A stretch of 64,000 bases of DNA, taken from the NCBI GenBank assembly GCA_001770855.1, contig MESE01000047.1:1-64000 (forward strand), read 5' to 3'. The position numbers and the translations under genes were made by a program. Source of the stretch: Burkholderiales bacterium RIFCSPLOWO2_02_FULL_57_36. GTDB taxonomy: Bacteria > Pseudomonadota > Gammaproteobacteria > Burkholderiales > Burkholderiaceae_D. This document shows positions 38,466 to 46,300 of this stretch, one piece after another. Under the pieces are notes generated by a model. That model made no database searches and was not told the origin of the DNA. It saw nothing but the letters and a program-made list of their open reading frames with translations. Within the stretch, counting starts at the first letter, position 1; each line of letters opens with the position of its first letter.

Positions 38466-39602
38466 TCATTCAGATTGTGGCAAGAATGGCGATGTGAAGC
38501 GTTGCATGAAGCGCTTGTCGATGCGGTTTTTCCAACGCCATACCCAGTTTCCTTGCCACACCAACCCGTACCATGAAGCGATTGCGTGCCGATCCCCGGT
38601 CGATAACAGCGACAAATAATCGCGTTGCGGCTGATAAGCGATCAAGTCCCGGCCCGACGTGGAACGTAACAGATTTTCAGCCAGTATCGGGCCTTGGCGA
38701 ACCGCAAACACGCCGGCTTTCGACCGTCTGCGCTGTGGATCGGTTGCGATATCGCCGGCCGCGAAGACATGAGCATGGCTCGTCGACTGCAAATGCGTGT
38801 TCACCGAAAGGAAACCATTGTCGACGCATGCCAGACCGGATGCCGCTATCCATGGCTGCGCGGCCGCGCCGGTAGCCCACACCAATGCATCAAATGAAGC
38901 ATTGCTGCCATCGGCAAAGTGCAATTTTCCTTCCTCTATCTGCGATACGGCGGCATTTGTCCGCAGTGCCACGCCCGCATCCGCAAGCCGCTTCGCCATC
39001 AGGCGCGCGGAACGGCGCGGATAGCCGGGCAACAGTTCGTCACGTGTCACCAGCGACCACTTCACCCGATCGCGACGCGACGCCAGCCGGTGCGCCATTG
39101 CCAGCACCATTTCTACGCCGCCGGCGCCGCCGCCAGCCACAATCAAATGAACCGGTCTTTCCAGACTATCGACTTCTTCCTGCAACTTGCGCCAGCGCTG
39201 CAGGAAGAGATCGATCGGCTTCACGCTTAATGCATGTTCGCGCGCACCGGGAACCGAGAATAAAGGTGGCGCTGAACCAATATCGACCGACACAACGTCA
39301 AACGGCCATTCGCGCTCATCAGCTGTTGCCACATTTCGTGAAAGATCCAGTTGATCAATCTCTGCACGGACCAGCGACACATTTGCGGCCTCAGCCAATG
39401 GCGCCAAATCGACATGGCATTCACTGGGCCGGTAATGCCCCGCGATCAATCCCGGCAGCATTCCGGAATAAGGGGTATGCAATTCGCGCGACACGAGGGT
39501 CACATCGACTTGCTCAAGCCATTGATGTCTCTGGACACGCAACGCCTCCAGGACAAAAAGATGCGCATGACCACCGCCAATTAAAAGCAAACGTTTGCGC
39601 AC
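38466..39602 (-). CDS. FAD-dependent oxidoreductase of the SelD-N-terminal type, stand-alone
   Basis: A 378-residue flavoprotein starting with GTG: RKRLLLIGGGHAHLFVLEAL is the FAD-binding loop, LIVAGGGAGGVEMVLAMAHRL the NAD(P)H-binding loop, and HVFAAGDIATDP the second FAD motif. HTPYSGMLPGLIAGHY is typical of the group found fused in front of selenophosphate synthetase (SelD) in some bacteria (recalled as TIGR03169). Here it is not fused and no selD is present in the window. NDH-2-like activity is an alternative. It lies 11 bp after the DUF3047-type gene. Confidence 0.83.
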   Translation of the reverse strand: MRKRLLLIGGGHAHLFVLEALRVQRHQWLEQVDVTLVSRELHTPYSGMLPGLIAGHYRPSECHVDLAPLAEAANVSLVRAEIDQLDLSRNVATADEREWPFDVVSVDIGSAPPLFSVPGAREHALSVKPIDLFLQRWRKLQEEVDSLERPVHLIVAGGGAGGVEMVLAMAHRLASRRDRVKWSLVTRDELLPGYPRRSARLMAKRLADAGVALRTNAAVSQIEEGKLHFADGSNASFDALVWATGAAAQPWIAASGLACVDNGFLSVNTHLQSTSHAHVFAAGDIATDPQRRRSKAGVFAVRQGPILAENLLRSTSGRDLIAYQPQRDYLSLLSTGDRHAIASWYGLVWQGNWVWRWKNRIDKRFMQRFTSPFLPQSE

Positions 39603-39613
39603 TTATTCGGAAT

Positions 39614-40258
39614 CTATTTTTCGGAGAAAGAAATGTCACCATACCACGCCCGCGCCTGCTGTCCGCTGTTGTCGCCGTCGGTCATGATGGCGACCAGGTG
39701 AATCTCGGTAAAATCTTCACCGAAGGCTGCTTTCAGGTCGTCACGAACATTGCGCTTGTGGGCTACCCATGTTCCAGTATCCGCCGCACCGCTATTGACC
39801 GCCAGCATTCTCGCCTGTGAAGTAAACGGATTCGACCAGCTTGCGCCAATCAGATTTTTGCTGGCCCAGACATAATTAAGAGCCTTGGTCGACAAGCCGA
39901 GAAAACCGCGCTCGACTACAACATAGACCCGCACCGGAAAATCGTCCCCTGCCTTGGTATTTTCGTCGATGCCTGTATATGGTTTTTCGATTTTCCATGA
40001 CCAGTTCAATATCGGTGTCCTGGAAAGGTCGATAGTTATTTTCTTGAACCGGCCTGACGCAGCATCCTGAGTCTGCGCACGAACAACGCTCTTTCTAAGC
40101 TCCTGATCTTTGACGACCTCATAAATCGTGTGGCCTTTAAAAGATTTTTCAGTCCACCCTGAAAAATCACCTGACGAAAATGCACCAACTGGAATCGATT
40201 GCCCCAAAGTTGGCGAGGAAAGCGCCAGAAATATCGGAAAAAGTAGAAAGTACTTCAT
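39614..40258 (-). CDS. DUF3047-type secreted protein
   Basis: A 214-residue protein with a signal peptide (MKYFLLFPIFLALSSPTLGQ, cut after residue ~20). The body contains FSGWTEKSFKGHTIYEV, PILNWSWKIEKP, DFPVRVYVVVERG, NYVWASKN and EIHLVAIMTDGDNSG, a beta-sandwich-like pattern I recall as DUF3047. The role is unknown. The ATG at 40258 gives the signal peptide; a 12-codon extension exists. It is co-directional with, and probably transcribed with, the downstream oxidoreductase. Confidence 0.82.
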   Translation of the reverse strand: MKYFLLFPIFLALSSPTLGQSIPVGAFSSGDFSGWTEKSFKGHTIYEVVKDQELRKSVVRAQTQDAASGRFKKITIDLSRTPILNWSWKIEKPYTGIDENTKAGDDFPVRVYVVVERGFLGLSTKALNYVWASKNLIGASWSNPFTSQARMLAVNSGAADTGTWVAHKRNVRDDLKAAFGEDFTEIHLVAIMTDGDNSGQQARAWYGDISFSEK

Positions 40259-40376
40259 CAGTGTCCATATTTGGAAGGGCAAATCCGCATCCATTTCTTA
40301 TACGATAAAACAACGAAGCACAGCTACTGTTGAACGCGCATTGATTTAGGTACCTATATGGAACTCAATAACACAT

Positions 40377-40410
40377 AAAAGCAGCCAGAATGAACCTGGG
40401 CTGCCTTTGT
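40377..40410 (-). terminator. Probable terminator of the acyl carrier protein gene
   Basis: GCAGCC and GGCTGC (40381-40404) pair with an inner AG/CT and one bulged base; on the minus strand TTTTATGTG follows. It lies about 90 bp past the ACP stop and before the DUF3047-type gene. Confidence 0.55.
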
Positions 40411-40496
40411 ACGAACACGTCCTGGAAAATAAGAGCGCGATCTCGCCAAATCCAGCGTCCACGCAACTACTAACGCTACAACACTGGACACTGCTG

Positions 40497-40748
40497 CTAC
40501 GCTTTACTTCCCAAATTTTTGGTAATAGCAGCACTCATCTCGCCCAACGACGGGTTTGGCGGAAGGGACAAATCCTCGAAATTGAAATCAAAATCTGTTT
40601 CGATGTCGAGCATGATATCAACGACATGCAATGAGTCGATACCAATGTCGCCTAATCTGGTGCTTTCATCAAACGAGCTCGTATCGATACCAAAACGCTC
40701 ATTCAATATATCTTTAAGTTTTGACACGATCTCATCAGCACTTAGCAT
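40497..40748 (-). CDS. Discrete acyl carrier protein beside the rpf genes
   Basis: An 83-residue acidic protein with the phosphopantetheine site Ser39 in LGDIGIDSLHVVDIMLDIE. It differs from housekeeping AcpP, where the motif is DSLDTVEL and the tail is acidic; this one has a longer, basic end (KNLGSKA). GGGAG six bases before the ATG sets the start. It is transcribed away from rpfC and in the same direction as rpfF and its KAS gene. It is likely the dedicated carrier for the acyl chains handled by those two enzymes; this is inference from position. Confidence 0.88.
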   Translation of the reverse strand: MLSADEIVSKLKDILNERFGIDTSSFDESTRLGDIGIDSLHVVDIMLDIETDFDFNFEDLSLPPNPSLGEMSAAITKNLGSKA

Positions 40749-41080
40749 GTTGCTCCCTAAATAATATAAACAATAAACCAATATAAATTTAATAAATCAG
40801 AGGTAAATAACTTATCAAACTTGGAAAGTTACAAAATATAAACGTACCATAAAACGTCGGTCCAAATTCAATCTGCGATCGCTTCGGCTGGATTGATCTT
40901 ATTATTTCGTATGTTTGGTGTGACATTTTTCCCGTAAATAAGGCTGTATCGCTTGATTATTAAGCGAAGAAAAGCCATATTTCCTTAGCGATGCCCGCTA
41001 TCATGGCTGTTATTGCATGTATTGAGCTAAATAACGATCTACATGCCCCAACGGGTTCATACATAGAAAGCCGCTTCAAA
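40749..41080. other. AT-rich divergent promoter region between ACP and rpfC
   Basis: A 332-bp spacer, strongly AT-rich near the ACP gene (40750-40860). A short dyad TCGCTT/AAGCGA lies at 40949-40967. It must contain the ACP and rpfC promoters, but no clear -35/-10 pair can be named. A 30-codon upstream extension of rpfC (from 40991) runs through its right end. Confidence 0.4.
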
Positions 41081-43174
41081 ATGACATCAAGTTATCTGAC
41101 TACGCTCGCGCCGGACAATGAAACCAACGCAAAAGCACAGGCAAAAATTCGCGCAACTGTCGGATTGCCAGTCATATTGCTTATGTCGCTTTCACTATGG
41201 TATTGGGACAGCCCGCACGGGCCTGAAGGCCTAATAGGCGGTTTAATCGTCTTTCTTCTGCATACAACATATATCTTTATCACGCTGTTCGTAGCAGTTC
41301 GCAACCGATCATTCAACGCGGCACGGCTTGTATATATTACCGCAGTCCTCGACCCTCTAATGTTGTCTGGATGGCTTGCGGTTTTAGGTGATGCGGGAGG
41401 ACTGTTTGTTTGCTTTTATCTGTTCACGATTCTTGGTTTTGGCTTCCGAATGGGCCATCAGCCAATGTGGATTTGTCAAGTATCATCCATACTTGGTTTC
41501 AGCATCGCAATGCTAGTGAATCCAATATGGAAAGAACATCCAATCATTGGGTTTTCCTTTCTGATGCTGCTCGTCGTCGTTCCTATGTATGCAACTGGCT
41601 TGATTAAACAGTTGAGAGATGCTCGTGCTCATGCGGAAAGAGAGAGTCAGGCAAAGTCACAGTTGTTGGCAAAAGTAAGTCATGAACTTAGAACCCCGCT
41701 TTCTGGAATCATTGCATCGGCACAGCTTATGGAGGCAGAAGCGCACGATCAATCCGTTGTGAAGCGTGCCAAAACCATCCTGAGTTTATCCGAGGACTTA
41801 CTGCTGGAGATAAATGACCTGCTGGATTCGGCAAAATATGAAGCAAAATCCCTTGTTATCGAATCCGCCTTATTCAATTTAACTGACGTGCTGGACCAGG
41901 TGTATTTAACACTGGAGTCAACGGCGGTAGCCAAAGGCATTGAATTCACCATTGATATCGACGAAGAGATACAGGACATGGTCCAAGGAGATTCACATTA
42001 CCTGAACCGAGTTTTGATCAATATTGCTGGGAACGCGGTGAAATTTACCGAAAAAGGCAAAGTTGATGTCTATCTCAACTTAATCGAAAGCGGTTCTGAT
42101 TATTATCGAATTCGGTTTGGTATTCGCGATACCGGTATCGGAATACCGAAGGAGCTACATCAGCATATTTTTGAGCCATTCTTCCAAGCATCCCAAGGTA
42201 CAACGCGCAGATATGGGGGAACAGGTCTCGGCATGAGTATTGCCAAAGAAATTGTTACCTTGATGGGAGGGGATCTGCTATTGGAGAGCGAGTTGGGTGA
42301 GGGAAGCCATTTTTACTTCGACCTGAAATTACCAAAGGTTCTTAAGACATCTCAAAAAAGCGCGGTTGCGTTAGGTGTTCCAGTCGTATACGGTAAAAAA
42401 ATTCTCGTCGCAGACGACAATTCAACGAATGTTGTGTTGATTAAAGAATTATTAGAACGTGACCGACACCAAGTAACAGTAGCAAATACCGGGCAAGAAG
42501 CACTTGATCTTCTTAGTGTTGCGAATGTCGACCTGATTTTTCTTGATTACAACATGGGAGATATCGATGGTGCGACAGTTCTACAAATTTATCGTTTTGG
42601 CAAACTAGATACGGCTCCGGCATTTTTCCTTACCGCGGATACCACCATCAGCACCGCGGACAAGCTAAGAGATTCGGGCGCAGTCGGCATATTGCATAAG
42701 CCGATCACCAGCGATGGATTGAGACAGGCGATTGCGACGATATTTGAATCAGAGGCAGTAATGATTTCGACCACGTCCGCACCTGCATCATTAAAACCCG
42801 TCCCGGCTCAATACATTGATCATGCCGTAATAGAAGACTTGCAAACATTGTGTCCGCGTCCGGAGTTTCTCACCGAAGTATTGGAAAATGCAACATTAGA
42901 CATTGAACGAAACTGCAATGGGGTGGTAACAGCACTTGGCGCAGAAGACATTATGCAGATTCACGATAGCGCACATGCGCTAAAGGGAGTCTCCGACAGC
43001 ATCGGAGCAGTACGTCTTTCGATATTGGCAAAAAAGCTGATGAAAATCACGCTATGGGAGCTTAAGTCGAGCAAAGACCGTTGGGCAAAGGATATTCTGG
43101 AGGCAAGGACGCACAGTGTAAATGCGATTCAAAACATTCTTTCGAATCAAAAAATTACAAACGCGAGTACTTGA
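41081..43174 (+). CDS. rpfC: RpfC-type hybrid sensor kinase (DSF receptor)
   Basis: A 697-residue hybrid kinase from the ATG at 41081. Five to six membrane helices span about 25-175. Then come HisKA with H201 in KVSHELRTPLSG, HATPase (NIAGNAVKFTEKGK, RDTGIGIPKE, GGTGLGMSIAKEI), a receiver domain with D489 in LIFLDYNMGDIDG and its Lys in HKPI, and a C-terminal HPt domain with H632 in AHALKG. This order and the His position closely match Xanthomonas RpfC. It should sense the signal made by the RpfF-like enzyme and pass phosphate to the RpfG-like regulator. A start at 40991 is possible. It converges on rpfF. Confidence 0.9.
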   Translation: MTSSYLTTLAPDNETNAKAQAKIRATVGLPVILLMSLSLWYWDSPHGPEGLIGGLIVFLLHTTYIFITLFVAVRNRSFNAARLVYITAVLDPLMLSGWLAVLGDAGGLFVCFYLFTILGFGFRMGHQPMWICQVSSILGFSIAMLVNPIWKEHPIIGFSFLMLLVVVPMYATGLIKQLRDARAHAERESQAKSQLLAKVSHELRTPLSGIIASAQLMEAEAHDQSVVKRAKTILSLSEDLLLEINDLLDSAKYEAKSLVIESALFNLTDVLDQVYLTLESTAVAKGIEFTIDIDEEIQDMVQGDSHYLNRVLINIAGNAVKFTEKGKVDVYLNLIESGSDYYRIRFGIRDTGIGIPKELHQHIFEPFFQASQGTTRRYGGTGLGMSIAKEIVTLMGGDLLLESELGEGSHFYFDLKLPKVLKTSQKSAVALGVPVVYGKKILVADDNSTNVVLIKELLERDRHQVTVANTGQEALDLLSVANVDLIFLDYNMGDIDGATVLQIYRFGKLDTAPAFFLTADTTISTADKLRDSGAVGILHKPITSDGLRQAIATIFESEAVMISTTSAPASLKPVPAQYIDHAVIEDLQTLCPRPEFLTEVLENATLDIERNCNGVVTALGAEDIMQIHDSAHALKGVSDSIGAVRLSILAKKLMKITLWELKSSKDRWAKDILEARTHSVNAIQNILSNQKITNAST

Positions 43175-43297
43175 CTTGTAGCATTTCATTGCTGCGTATA
43201 GCTTCCCCGTCCAAGCTTGTAATAACCGGCATTTGATGTTTTGGACATCGTCCGAAGAAGTCGCGCCTCGGCAGAAAAACCAATTTTAGCCTCCAAC

Positions 43298-43332
43298 CAA
43301 ATAGTGGCCAGAAAGGTTCTGGCCACTATTTG
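43298..43332. terminator. Bidirectional hairpin between rpfC and rpfF
   Basis: A perfect 16-bp stem (left arm from CAAATAGTGGCC, right arm ending GGCCACTATTTG) with a 3-base AGG loop stands between the convergent rpfC and rpfF ends. Flanking T runs are short, but such a long stem should stop or protect both transcripts. A related AATAGTGGCCCAG occurs at 45861. Confidence 0.75.
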
Positions 43333-43369
43333 ATGAACCTGTAAATTTGCAGGTCAGTGCAACATTATT

Positions 43370-44272
43370 CTAGGCCGCAAGTGCGGTTGATGATTGTTGG
43401 GCGCTATTTTGCATCATGATGAGCATGTCCATCATTCTTAATTCCTCCGCGCTCAATCTCAACGCCAAATCAACCCATTCCTCGACAACCGTTAGCATCT
43501 CATCGAAATTGAGGGGTGCAAGCCTGTGCCTTGCACGTTGAAGCATCTCACGTGCGTGACGTCTCTTCGAATGTGTAGCAATGAATTTCTCTACCGCGAG
43601 ATTTCCTTCACCGCGCGCGCACACTTCATCGACTACTCCCATTTCTTTCAGCTCAGTTGCCGAATAGATGCGAGCACTGGTCATCATGCGTTCTGCCTGA
43701 TAAACGCCAATACGACGCGCGAGCAAGCTCATGCCGCCTGTGCATGGAAACAGGCCAAACATGATTTCCGGAAAGCCAAATGTACTGTGTTCCTCGGCAA
43801 TTAGGAAGTCTGCGCTTAGCGCTGCTTCGAATCCGCCACCAAAAGCCCTTCCCTGCACCAATGCGATCGTTGTCATTACACCGTTGGAGCTAGTTGCCCA
43901 GTCATACATAATGTCGAGGCAAAGGCGAGAATACTGGTACAACGATGCTTTGTCTTTATTGCGTATGCATTGACGAAAATGTTTCAAATCTCCTCCGAGA
44001 TTGAAGTATTCGGGATGCTCCGATCTCATCACTGCATAATGGACTGGCATCGCTCTTCCGTCTGAATGCCAATGACAGGAATTTACTTTCATGGTGTGAG
44101 CCATTGAACGAAGATTGTGCAGGAGTGGCAGTGAAAAATTCTGAACAGGTCCAGAAGTGTTCTTTTTCATTGTGACCCACAGGGTATTGCACATTTTCGT
44201 ATCGAGTTCTACGTCGATGTAGTCATAAACCAATTTTTCGGAAAGTGGCAACGAAAAGTCTAAGGCACCCAT
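43370..44272 (-). CDS. rpfF: RpfF-type DSF synthase (enoyl-CoA hydratase/crotonase fold)
   Basis: A 300-residue crotonase-fold enzyme. FGGGFEAALSADFLIAEE contains E149 and GFPEIMFGLFPCTGG contains E169; they are 20 residues apart, as are E141 and E161 of Xanthomonas RpfF, the two catalytic acids. EYFNLGGDLKHFRQCI and SATELKEMGVVDEV also fit. Enzymes of this family dehydrate 3-hydroxyacyl-ACP to the cis-2-enoyl form and cleave it to free cis-2-enoic acid (DSF or BDSF). GGGAG eight bases before the ATG at 44272 sets the start. It is 47 bp downstream of the ketoacyl synthase gene, likely one operon. The chain made cannot be told from sequence. Confidence 0.92.
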   Translation of the reverse strand: MGALDFSLPLSEKLVYDYIDVELDTKMCNTLWVTMKKNTSGPVQNFSLPLLHNLRSMAHTMKVNSCHWHSDGRAMPVHYAVMRSEHPEYFNLGGDLKHFRQCIRNKDKASLYQYSRLCLDIMYDWATSSNGVMTTIALVQGRAFGGGFEAALSADFLIAEEHSTFGFPEIMFGLFPCTGGMSLLARRIGVYQAERMMTSARIYSATELKEMGVVDEVCARGEGNLAVEKFIATHSKRRHAREMLQRARHRLAPLNFDEMLTVVEEWVDLALRLSAEELRMMDMLIMMQNSAQQSSTALAA

Positions 44273-44319
44273 ATCTGATACTCCCTCACATTGATGAAAT
44301 GCACCGAAATAAATTAGCG

Positions 44320-45567
44320 TTACGACGGCAGTTCGCGGTGCTTCGAAATGACCAACGCCACATTGGTACCGCCAAACCCGCAAGAAAATGACATCGCTCG
44401 TTCAATCGAATGATTCAGCAACGGCTTGTTTGGAATATGATTTAGTGAGCACTTTGGATCCATTTCATCCATGTGCATCGTCGCTGGGACGAATTCGCCT
44501 CGTATCGCGGCGATCGTAATGAGAAGTTCTAAACTGCTCGCAGCACCGAGCAAGTGGCCATGCACGGACTTGGTAGAGCTGACTAAGGCGCAATCCGGCC
44601 CATCACCAAAGACTGAGCGAATCGCGGTGGCTTCAACTTCGTCCCCCCCCTTGGTGGCGGTCCCGTGCGCATTGAAATATCCGATGTCCTCTGGGGTGAG
44701 TCTGGCATCGCTTAGGGCCAAACGAATAGCGGCAGCCTGTCCTTCGGCCTTCGGCGTACCGATATGGTAGCCGTCTGAAGCAATCCCGTATCCGGATAAG
44801 GTGGCATAACATGTAGCGCCGCGATTCTTTGCATGCTCTTCCGATTCCAGCATGATGAATGCAGCGCCCTCGCCTAGCACCAATCCGCCACGATTCTTGG
44901 CAAAGGGCTTGCAAGTGCGGCCAGGGTCCGTTGAATCCGGTGTCGCCAGTGCCCGCGTTCCCTCGAATAATCCGTACAGGCATGCTGTTAAAGGCGCCTC
45001 TGCCCCTCCCGCAACCGCAACATCTAGATATCCGTCGCGGACTGCGCGAAAAGCCTCTCCGATTGCGCTGCCCGAGGAAGCACACGCACTGCCATGGGTC
45101 ATTACCGGACCTAGAATCTGGTGACGTATTGAAATTTGTGCCGCACCACCGTTCTGCATAATCGCCATGGCTGAGTATGGTCGCGATGCTTGCTTTCCCT
45201 CAATCAATAATTGTTGGTACCATGCCTGTTCGGTTTCTGATCCGCCTTTAACACTTCCAAAATAAAGGCCGGCCCTGTCTTTGAATTCCGCAAAATTCTC
45301 AAACCCGGCATCATGTATGGCCTGCCGCGCGGCGAGAATAGCCATTTGCTGGCAACGGTCCAAATACGGTAATTCGAGCTTAGTGAAGTGTTCTGTAAAT
45401 GACTGTGGAATTGAACCGGAAGGAAACTGTTTCGCCAGAGGCGCAGCTGTATGAAGTGAGATCCCGGAGCGCCCAGATAGAAGAGAGGCAGTCAATTCTT
45501 CAATATTAAGGCCGATCGGCGATATTACGCCCATTCCAGTAATTACAACGGTGCGGCTTTCGGACAT
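44320..45567 (-). CDS. Beta-ketoacyl-ACP synthase (FabF/KAS II type) in the rpf locus
   Basis: A 415-residue KAS with all catalytic groups: Cys162 in HGSACASSGSA, His301 in NAHGTATKGGDE, Lys333 and His338 in STKSVHGHLLGAAS, and CGFGGTNVALV at the end. It is divergent from housekeeping FabF (MSESRTVVITGMGVISPIGL start, many changes). Lying directly upstream of rpfF on the same strand, with a stand-alone ACP nearby, it probably elongates the acyl-ACP precursor of the signal. A polyketide or secondary-lipid role is the alternative; no other such genes are present. Confidence 0.9.
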   Translation of the reverse strand: MSESRTVVITGMGVISPIGLNIEELTASLLSGRSGISLHTAAPLAKQFPSGSIPQSFTEHFTKLELPYLDRCQQMAILAARQAIHDAGFENFAEFKDRAGLYFGSVKGGSETEQAWYQQLLIEGKQASRPYSAMAIMQNGGAAQISIRHQILGPVMTHGSACASSGSAIGEAFRAVRDGYLDVAVAGGAEAPLTACLYGLFEGTRALATPDSTDPGRTCKPFAKNRGGLVLGEGAAFIMLESEEHAKNRGATCYATLSGYGIASDGYHIGTPKAEGQAAAIRLALSDARLTPEDIGYFNAHGTATKGGDEVEATAIRSVFGDGPDCALVSSTKSVHGHLLGAASSLELLITIAAIRGEFVPATMHMDEMDPKCSLNHIPNKPLLNHSIERAMSFSCGFGGTNVALVISKHRELPS

Positions 45568-46300
45568 TGTTGATCCAATCCTTGGTTGATCTCTCCAAAT
45601 TCAAAAAATGCATTACTGTTTAACAGTTGGAGAAAGTTCGTTTAAAAAAGGCGGTGATCATTTTTTTTTGCTGACTGTTGTTCCATGAGTTTCGCTGTAG
45701 CGTCATTGTCGAATACTCTCAAGATAAGTTGATTCATGGAAACATTTTATTACCTACTTTCAACACTTTTCAAAGATCCTAAGAGAGTTATATTTCCGCA
45801 AGTTTCTACTAGTTAATCATCGTGAGCAACTAATTCCAAATACATACATTAACAAAACACAATAGTGGCCCAGTAAGACATTAATATTCCGTATCGTTTG
45901 CTCGACGATAGGCGGCATTCGTTTTCAATAGAAACCGATATTTGTGCTTATTCCAATGGGCCACGACGCAGTGCATCTTTGGCGAATCTGCGATGGCTTG
46001 CCCGCAGGAGGTATTCCAGGGACAAGCCATTGCCATTACGCCGCCGCGAGGCATATTTTGCGCTATCCCGATTTCACCTTCGTTCCGAAAACAAACTGCT
46101 TTCGCTCTGCCGGTTGGAGCAGGCGGGGCGGAACTTAGCTCCAGCGTGACACGTTTCCAAACTAGATAAACCGGCGCCAACGTAGCTAAAAGTAGCTTGG
46201 CCGAAGAGAGATGTTTTACAAAATGTTTCGGTGCGGATCTGAAGTCCTGCTTGAAACTTCGGGGAAGTAAGGATGGTTGACGGGTTGAAGGCGTAGCCAA
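45568..46300. other. Long non-coding or degenerate region between the KAS gene and rpfG
   Basis: A 733-bp stretch. The left half (to ~45880) is AT-rich and should hold the KAS-rpfF promoter; TTTGAA (45769-45774) and TAATAA (45747-45752) on the minus strand, 16 bp apart, are a candidate -35/-10. The right half has open frames on both strands, the longest being 45881-46300 (minus, TTG start, Cys-rich late part MACPWNTSCGQAIAD), but none has a ribosome site or recognised family. It may be a decayed gene. Confidence 0.45.

Noticed and set aside
45881-46300. Open frame of 139 codons next to rpfG (minus strand)
   Set aside because: TTG start with no ribosome site, no recognised domain, and overlapping frames of similar length on the other strand; described only as part of a degenerate region.
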